Source: Achromobacter dolens
Lineage (GTDB): Bacteria; Pseudomonadota; Gammaproteobacteria; Burkholderiales; Burkholderiaceae_B
Direction: 5' to 3'
NCBI RefSeq assembly: GCF_902859745.1
Contig: NZ_CADIJW010000009.1
Coordinates: 62,001-126,000 of the forward strand
DNA: 64,000 nucleotides
A model generated the notes under the pieces. It worked only from the letters and a program-made list of their open reading frames with translations. It was not told the origin of the DNA and did no database searches. The translations under genes were made by a program, and so were the position numbers. Positions 59,696-64,000 of this stretch are shown in pieces (within the stretch, counting starts at the first letter, position 1; the number at the start of each line of letters is the position of its first letter).

Positions 59696-60727
59696 GTGAC
59701 GATCTCCCCCTCCGAAGCGCTGACGCGCTGTATCGAACACCGCGAAATTTTCCACGACGAAATGCTGCATCTGATGCGCATGCTGATGCGCGGCGAGATG
59801 TCGCCGCAGATCGCAAGCGCCCTGCTGATGGGTCTGCGCGTGAAAAAGGAAACGGTGGGTGAAATCACCGCGGCCGCGCAGGTCATGCGCGAATTCGCCA
59901 CGCCGGTGGTCACGCCCAACCCCGAAGACCTGCTCGACATGTGCGGCACCGGCGGCGACGGCAGCCACACCTTCAACATCTCCACCACCGCCATGTTCGT
60001 GGCGGCGGCGGCCGGCGTGCCGATCGCCAAGCACGGCAACCGCAGCGCGTCCTCGTCGAGCGGCAGCGCAGACGTGCTGGAAGCCCTGGGCGCCAACCTG
60101 GTGCTGACGCCCGAGCAGGTGGCCGAGTGCATCCAGGCCACCGGCATCGGCTTCATGTTCGCGCCCGCCCATCACGGCGCCATGAAGAACGTGGCCGCGG
60201 TCCGCAAGGAACTGGCGGTGCGCACCATCTTCAACATCCTCGGCCCGCTGACCAACCCGGCCGGCGCCGCCAACCAGTTGATGGGCGTGTTCCACCCCGA
60301 CCTGGTCGGCATCCAGGTGCGCGTGCTGGAACGCCTGGGCTCGCGCCACGTGCTGGTGGTGCATGGCAAGGACGGCATGGACGAGGCCTCGCTGGGCGGC
60401 GCCACCATGGTGGGCGAACTCAAGGACGGCAAGGTCAGCGAGTACGAGATCCACCCCGAGGACTACGGGCTATCCATGATGTCCAACCGCAGCATCAAGG
60501 TGTCCAATCGCGAGCAATCGCGCGAGCTTGTCATAGAGGCGCTGGACAATGTCGAGGGCACCGCCCGCGACATCGTCGCGCTGAATGCGGGTCTCGCCAT
60601 TTACGCAGGCAATAAAGCCGATTCCATTCCCGCAGCGTTAGCGCTAGCATTTGAACTGATTTCCACCGGTGCGGCGCGAGCCAAGCTGGAAGATTTCTGC
60701 GCATATACCCGGAAATTCCAGAAATGA
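59696..60727 (+). CDS. trpD: Anthranilate phosphoribosyltransferase
   Basis: 343 aa from a GTG start preceded by [25 protein letters not shown] (PRPP-binding, residues about 81-97), [20 protein letters not shown] and [15 protein letters not shown] are signature regions. It transfers phosphoribose to anthranilate. Its stop overlaps the trpC start by 4 bp (ATGA). Confidence 0.96.
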   Translation: MTISPSEALTRCIEHREIFHDEMLHLMRMLMRGEMSPQIASALLMGLRVKKETVGEITAAAQVMREFATPVVTPNPEDLLDMCGTGGDGSHTFNISTTAMFVAAAAGVPIAKHGNRSASSSSGSADVLEALGANLVLTPEQVAECIQATGIGFMFAPAHHGAMKNVAAVRKELAVRTIFNILGPLTNPAGAANQLMGVFHPDLVGIQVRVLERLGSRHVLVVHGKDGMDEASLGGATMVGELKDGKVSEYEIHPEDYGLSMMSNRSIKVSNREQSRELVIEALDNVEGTARDIVALNAGLAIYAGNKADSIPAALALAFELISTGAARAKLEDFCAYTRKFQK

Positions 60728-61512
60728 ACGATATTCTCGCGAAGATCCTCGCCGTCAAGGTCGAGGAAGTCGCCGCCGCCCGCCAGATGCGCAGCGAAGC
60801 CGAAGTCCTGCGCGAAGCGCAGGCGCGCCAGGACGTGCGCGGCTTCGCCCAGGCCATCGAAGACAAGATCTCGCAGGGCAAGGCCGGCGTCATCGCCGAA
60901 ATCAAGAAGGCCTCGCCCTCCAAGGGCGTGCTGCGCGACACCTTTCAACCGGCTGAAATCGCGGCCTCCTATGCCGTGCACGGCGCCGCCTGCCTGTCGG
61001 TGCTGACCGACGTGCAGTTCTTCCAGGGCTCGCACGACCACCTGCGCCAGGCGCGCGCGGCCTGCTCGCTGCCGGTGCTGCGCAAGGACTTCGTGATCGA
61101 TCCCTACCAGATCATCGCCGCGCGCGCGATGGGCGCCGACTGCGTGCTGCTGATCGTCGCCGCGCTCACGCCCACGCAACTGCGCGAGATGGAAACGCTG
61201 GCCATGGAACTGGGCATGGACGTGCTGGTGGAAGTGCACGACGCCGAGGAACTGGACATCGCGCTGACGCTGAAGACGCCGCTGCTGGGTATCAACAACC
61301 GCAACCTGCGCACCTTCGAGACCAGCCTGCAAAACACGCTGGATCTGCTGCCGCGCATTCCCGCCGGCAAGCGCGTGGTGACGGAAAGCGGCATCCTCAA
61401 GCCGGAAGACGTGAAGCTGATGCGCGCGCACAAGGTCGACGCCTTCCTGGTGGGCGAGGCCTTCATGCGCGCCGCGGACCCGGGCGCCGAGCTGGCGCGC
61501 GTGGTCGGCTGA
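60724..61512 (+). CDS. trpC: Indole-3-glycerol phosphate synthase
   Basis: 262 aa, monofunctional (no TrpF domain). TIM barrel with [14 protein letters not shown] (catalytic Lys), [13 protein letters not shown] (Lys), [13 protein letters not shown] (Asn) and VTESGI. It closes the indole ring with loss of CO2. Last gene of the cluster; trpF, trpB and trpA must lie elsewhere, as is usual in this family. Confidence 0.96.
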   Translation: MNDILAKILAVKVEEVAAARQMRSEAEVLREAQARQDVRGFAQAIEDKISQGKAGVIAEIKKASPSKGVLRDTFQPAEIAASYAVHGAACLSVLTDVQFFQGSHDHLRQARAACSLPVLRKDFVIDPYQIIAARAMGADCVLLIVAALTPTQLREMETLAMELGMDVLVEVHDAEELDIALTLKTPLLGINNRNLRTFETSLQNTLDLLPRIPAGKRVVTESGILKPEDVKLMRAHKVDAFLVGEAFMRAADPGAELARVVG

Positions 61513-61631
61513 GCCGCCGCCGGTCCCGCGCCACGCGCGATACGGGGCGCGGCCCGCCAGGGCGTCCTTGCATGTTCATGCCTGCGTGTTGATGCATGCG
61601 TGCTCTTGCATGCGCGTTCACGCAGCGTCGT

Positions 61632-63515
61632 TCAACCTGGCCGTGCCAGCCCCAGCGCCGCCGCGCGTCGGTACAAGGTGCTGCGGTGCACGCCCAGCGC
61701 GCGCGCCGCGGCGCTGACGTTGCCGGCGTGCGCGGCCAGCGCCGCGCGGATCGCGTCGTCGGCCATGGCCTGCAGGCTGGCCGCGCCCGCGGCCGCCTGC
61801 GCCGCCGGCATGCCGCGGATGTCCGCCGGCAGCATTTCTTCATCGACCCTGCCGGACGCGCCCGCCAGCACGTGCAGCGTGCGCAGCACCGCCGCCATCT
61901 GGCGATAGTTGCCGGGCCAGGCGTATTGCGCCAGCGCGTCCTCGATGCCCCCCGGCAGCGCCGGCCCGCTGCCCTGCGCGGCCCACAGCGTGCGCAGTAA
62001 TTCGCGCAGGTCGGGGCGGGCGCGCAGCGGCGCGAGCGTCACGGTGTATTCGGCGATCCGGAAGTACAGGTCGGGGCGCACCGGCGCGTCCGGGCCATCG
62101 TGCGCCAGCGCGCGATGGGTCGCGCACACCAGCGCGAAGTCGACCGCCACCGGCCGCGCCGCGCCCAGCGGCGACACCTCCCGCGACTGCAGCACGCGCA
62201 ACAGGCGCGCCTGCAGCGCCAGCGGCATGTCGCCGATCTCGTCCAGGAACAGCACGCCCCCGTGTGCCTGCCGCAGCAGGCCCTTGCTGCCCTGGCGGCG
62301 CGCGCCGGTGAACGCGCCGTCTTCATAGCCGAACAGCTCCGACTCGATCAGGCTTTCGGGCAGCGCGGCGCAATTGACCGCCACGAACGGGCCGGCCGCG
62401 CGCCGGCTGCGCGCATGCAACTGGCGCGCGAAGACCTCCTTGCCCGCGCCGGTCTCGCCCTGCAGCAGGATCGATACGCCCGCGTCCGACAGATGCACCG
62501 CGCGCGCCAGCGCGCCCAGCGTGGCCGCGTCGAAACTGGCGGCATCGCGCTGGACCAGGGGCGCCGGCAGCGCGGGCGTGGCCGGCAGGCGCAGCGCCGG
62601 TTGCGGGGCGACCGGCGGCCGCGACCGGGGCAGGCGCAGGCGCGCGTGGTAGACCGCGCCGCCGCGCGCATGCACCCGCCCGGCCGCGTCGGGCGCCTGT
62701 TCCATGACGCCCTCGAACAGGTCCGCGTAGCGATAGACGCCCAGCGCTGTGGACGCCAGGCCCAGCACCTGCATGGCGCGGCGGTTGGCGCCCACCAGCA
62801 GATCGCCCTCGAAGGCCAGCAGGGCCTCGCCCGGCGTGCCCAGCGCGGAACGGTCGGCATGCAGGCGCAGCACCGCGCAGGGTTCGTGCGCGCTGTCGAA
62901 CAGCCGGTGCTCGATCAGGTCGACGGCGGCCCGCACCAGCGCCAGCACGTCGGGGCGCACCTCGCGCGCGGGACTGGAAAGATCCAGCACGCCCAGCATG
63001 CGCCCTTCGCTGTCGGTGATCGGCACCGCGGCGCAGGTCAGGATGCGGTTGGGTTCGAAATAGTGTTCGGCGCCGTGCACCACCAGTGAACGGCCTTCCA
63101 CCAGCGCGGTGCCGATGGCGTTGGTGCCCGCGGCGGCCTCGTCCCAGGCCGCCCCGGGCATCAGCGCGACGCGCGAGGCGCGTTGCGCGAAATCGATGTC
63201 GCCGTCGCTGTCCAGCACCAGGCCCTGGGCGTCCGACAGGATCACCAGGCCGTCGCTGCCGCCTTCGCGGCGCAGCAGCGACATGGCGGGTTCGGACAGC
63301 CGCCGCAAGGCCTCGTTGCGCTGGCGTGCCTCGCGCAATTCGGCGGCGGTCATGGGCTCGGCGCGGCGCTTGCCGCGCATGTCGAAACCCAGGTCGGCGC
63401 AGCGGCGCCAGGATCGCAGGATGGGTTCGGCGACCAGGCCGCCGGGCACCACGCCCTGCTGGTTGAACAGCTGGCGCGCTTGCGTCAGCGGGTGCCGACC
63501 GGATTGAGTGGCCAT
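61632..63515 (-). CDS. Sigma-54-dependent transcriptional activator, AcoR type
   Basis: 627 aa from ATG 63515 with AAGGAGAC upstream; a frame 53 codons longer is rejected. N-terminal GAF-type sensing region (LILSDAQG-like, [20 protein letters not shown] at about 140-160). AAA+ domain with Walker [10 protein letters not shown], the sigma-54 loop [10 protein letters not shown] (intact GAFTGA) and [21 protein letters not shown]-terminal Fis-type helix-turn-helix [19 protein letters not shown]. Divergent from an aldehyde dehydrogenase gene with a sigma-54 promoter, so that gene is the likely target; inducer probably an alcohol, acetoin or aldehyde (inference). Confidence 0.9.
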   Translation of the reverse strand: MATQSGRHPLTQARQLFNQQGVVPGGLVAEPILRSWRRCADLGFDMRGKRRAEPMTAAELREARQRNEALRRLSEPAMSLLRREGGSDGLVILSDAQGLVLDSDGDIDFAQRASRVALMPGAAWDEAAAGTNAIGTALVEGRSLVVHGAEHYFEPNRILTCAAVPITDSEGRMLGVLDLSSPAREVRPDVLALVRAAVDLIEHRLFDSAHEPCAVLRLHADRSALGTPGEALLAFEGDLLVGANRRAMQVLGLASTALGVYRYADLFEGVMEQAPDAAGRVHARGGAVYHARLRLPRSRPPVAPQPALRLPATPALPAPLVQRDAASFDAATLGALARAVHLSDAGVSILLQGETGAGKEVFARQLHARSRRAAGPFVAVNCAALPESLIESELFGYEDGAFTGARRQGSKGLLRQAHGGVLFLDEIGDMPLALQARLLRVLQSREVSPLGAARPVAVDFALVCATHRALAHDGPDAPVRPDLYFRIAEYTVTLAPLRARPDLRELLRTLWAAQGSGPALPGGIEDALAQYAWPGNYRQMAAVLRTLHVLAGASGRVDEEMLPADIRGMPAAQAAAGAASLQAMADDAIRAALAAHAGNVSAAARALGVHRSTLYRRAAALGLARPG

Positions 63516-63560
63516 GCATGTCTCCTTGGACGGTGTTCTGCGACACCTGTTCCGCGACAG

Positions 63561-63577
63561 TGTCGCGAAACGCGACA
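63561..63577. promoter_or_regulatory. Palindromic upstream activator site
   Basis: Perfect palindrome TGTCGCG-AAA-CGCGACA, with two further GCGACA half-sites just upstream (about 63540-63545 and 63554-63559). It is centred about 105 bp upstream of the sigma-54 promoter, a normal distance for an enhancer bound by an AcoR-type activator. Confidence 0.65.
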
Positions 63578-63673
63578 CACGGTAGCGGCGAAACGCCGCC
63601 CACGCCCCTGCCGGCGCGTGGCAATCTACTTTCGCACGCGGCATGCGCGCTTGTCCAGCCGCGTCCCCCGACA

Positions 63674-63689
63674 TGGCACGCGGTTTGCT
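63674..63689 (+). promoter_or_regulatory. Sigma-54 promoter for the aldehyde dehydrogenase gene
   Basis: TGGCACGCGGTTTGCT matches the consensus TGGCACG-N4-TTGCW at every defined base, with GG and GC 12 bp apart (-24/-12). Transcription would start near 63700, giving a leader of about 40 nt with CGGAGACAAG before the ATG. Confidence 0.9.
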
Positions 63690-63741
63690 TGATACGAAGC
63701 AGGCACCCGACTGCCGTTACACCGACTATACGGAGACAAGC

Positions 63742-64000
63742 ATGGACATCGCGACCCGCGTCACCCCCGAATCCTATGGCACGCGCCTGGACCTCAGGAC
63801 GCAGTACGACAACTTCATCGACGGCAAATGGCAGAAGCCCGCCGACGGCGAGTACTTCGACAACGTCACGCCGGTCACCGGCCAGGTGCTGAGCCGCAAC
63901 GCCCGCTCGAAAGAGCGCGACATCGAGCTGGCGCTGGATGCGGCGCATCGCGCCGCGCCCAAATGGGGTGCGACCCCAGCCGCCGAGCGCGCGCAGATCC
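63742..64000 (+). CDS. NAD-dependent aldehyde dehydrogenase (ExaC/AcoD type), 3' end cut by window edge
   Basis: 86 codons visible from ATG 63742. QYDNFIDGKWQKPADGEYFD and NVTPVTGQVLSRNARSKERD are typical of the N-terminus of class I aldehyde dehydrogenases of the ExaC/AcoD group (about 506 aa in full). The catalytic Cys and Glu lie beyond the window. Controlled by the sigma-54 promoter upstream and most likely by the divergent AcoR-type activator. It would oxidise acetaldehyde or a similar aldehyde. Confidence 0.85.
   Translation, partial: MDIATRVTPESYGTRLDLRTQYDNFIDGKWQKPADGEYFDNVTPVTGQVLSRNARSKERDIELALDAAHRAAPKWGATPAAERAQI

Noticed and set aside
61566-61625. Cluster of TGCATG-like words between trpC and the AcoR-type gene
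   Set aside because: Imperfect and irregularly spaced; no clear dyad, array or terminator, so probably chance.

Overview
The window is a high-GC betaproteobacterial chromosome segment, most likely Alcaligenaceae (Achromobacter or Bordetella). This rests on strongly C/G-ending codon use, two Bug-type tripartite-tricarboxylate receptors, a complete atpIBEFHAGDC operon followed by hemE-priA-rep, an mltA-ubiH-like pair next to apaG, and a trpE-trpG-trpD-trpC operon. I see no tRNA, rRNA, CRISPR array, prophage or intact insertion sequence. The species is inference.

Layout. 1-1.6 kb: edge of an enoyl-CoA hydratase gene, nnrD, and a small unknown gene behind a promoter carrying two dyads. 1.7-15.1 kb: a peptide-type ABC transport and hydrolysis island: substrate-binding protein, LysR regulator, M20 hydrolase, AstE-like hydrolase, second substrate-binding protein, DppBCDF-like transporter, alpha/beta hydrolase and a CPG2-like M20 peptidase. 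15.1-15.8 kb: a long intergenic region with copy 1 of a structured repeat. 15.8-21.6 kb: long-form dapD, a GlxA-type regulator, an SDR, a class II amidotransferase, a frameshifted threonine aldolase and an AraC regulator. 21.7-28.3 kb (minus strand): rep, priA, hemE and an orphan Fis-type regulator. 28.4-36 kb: the F1Fo ATP synthase operon. 36-40.7 kb: a DUF1254 protein, enoyl-CoA hydratase and an M61 peptidase. 40.7-41.1 kb: copy 2 of the repeat. 41.1-49.3 kb: two Bug receptors flanking a CoA-transferase pair, LysR regulators, maleate isomerase, an enol-lactonase and an FAD oxidoreductase. 49.4-57.3 kb: folB, ttcA, a hydroxyacid dehydrogenase, dsbC, a ubiH-like gene, mltA, apaG, rpe and gph. 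57.3-61.5 kb: a trp leader peptide with attenuator and trpEGDC. 61.6-64 kb: a sigma-54 activator divergent from an aldehyde dehydrogenase that has a consensus sigma-54 promoter.

The most unusual item is a bipartite repeat present twice (about 15136-15507 and 40755-41118). Each copy has a 33-bp-arm hairpin and a second hairpin exactly 93 nt downstream. The arms differ between copies, yet most differences are compensated on the opposite arm, so the fold rather than the sequence seems conserved. Each copy directly follows the Rho-independent terminator of a plus-strand gene whose 3' end has shifted to G/T-ending codons. Next in interest are a previously unannotated-looking 24-residue trp leader with four Trp codons, a 4-nt contraction that frameshifts the threonine aldolase, and the sigma-54 promoter and activator-palindrome arrangement at the right edge.
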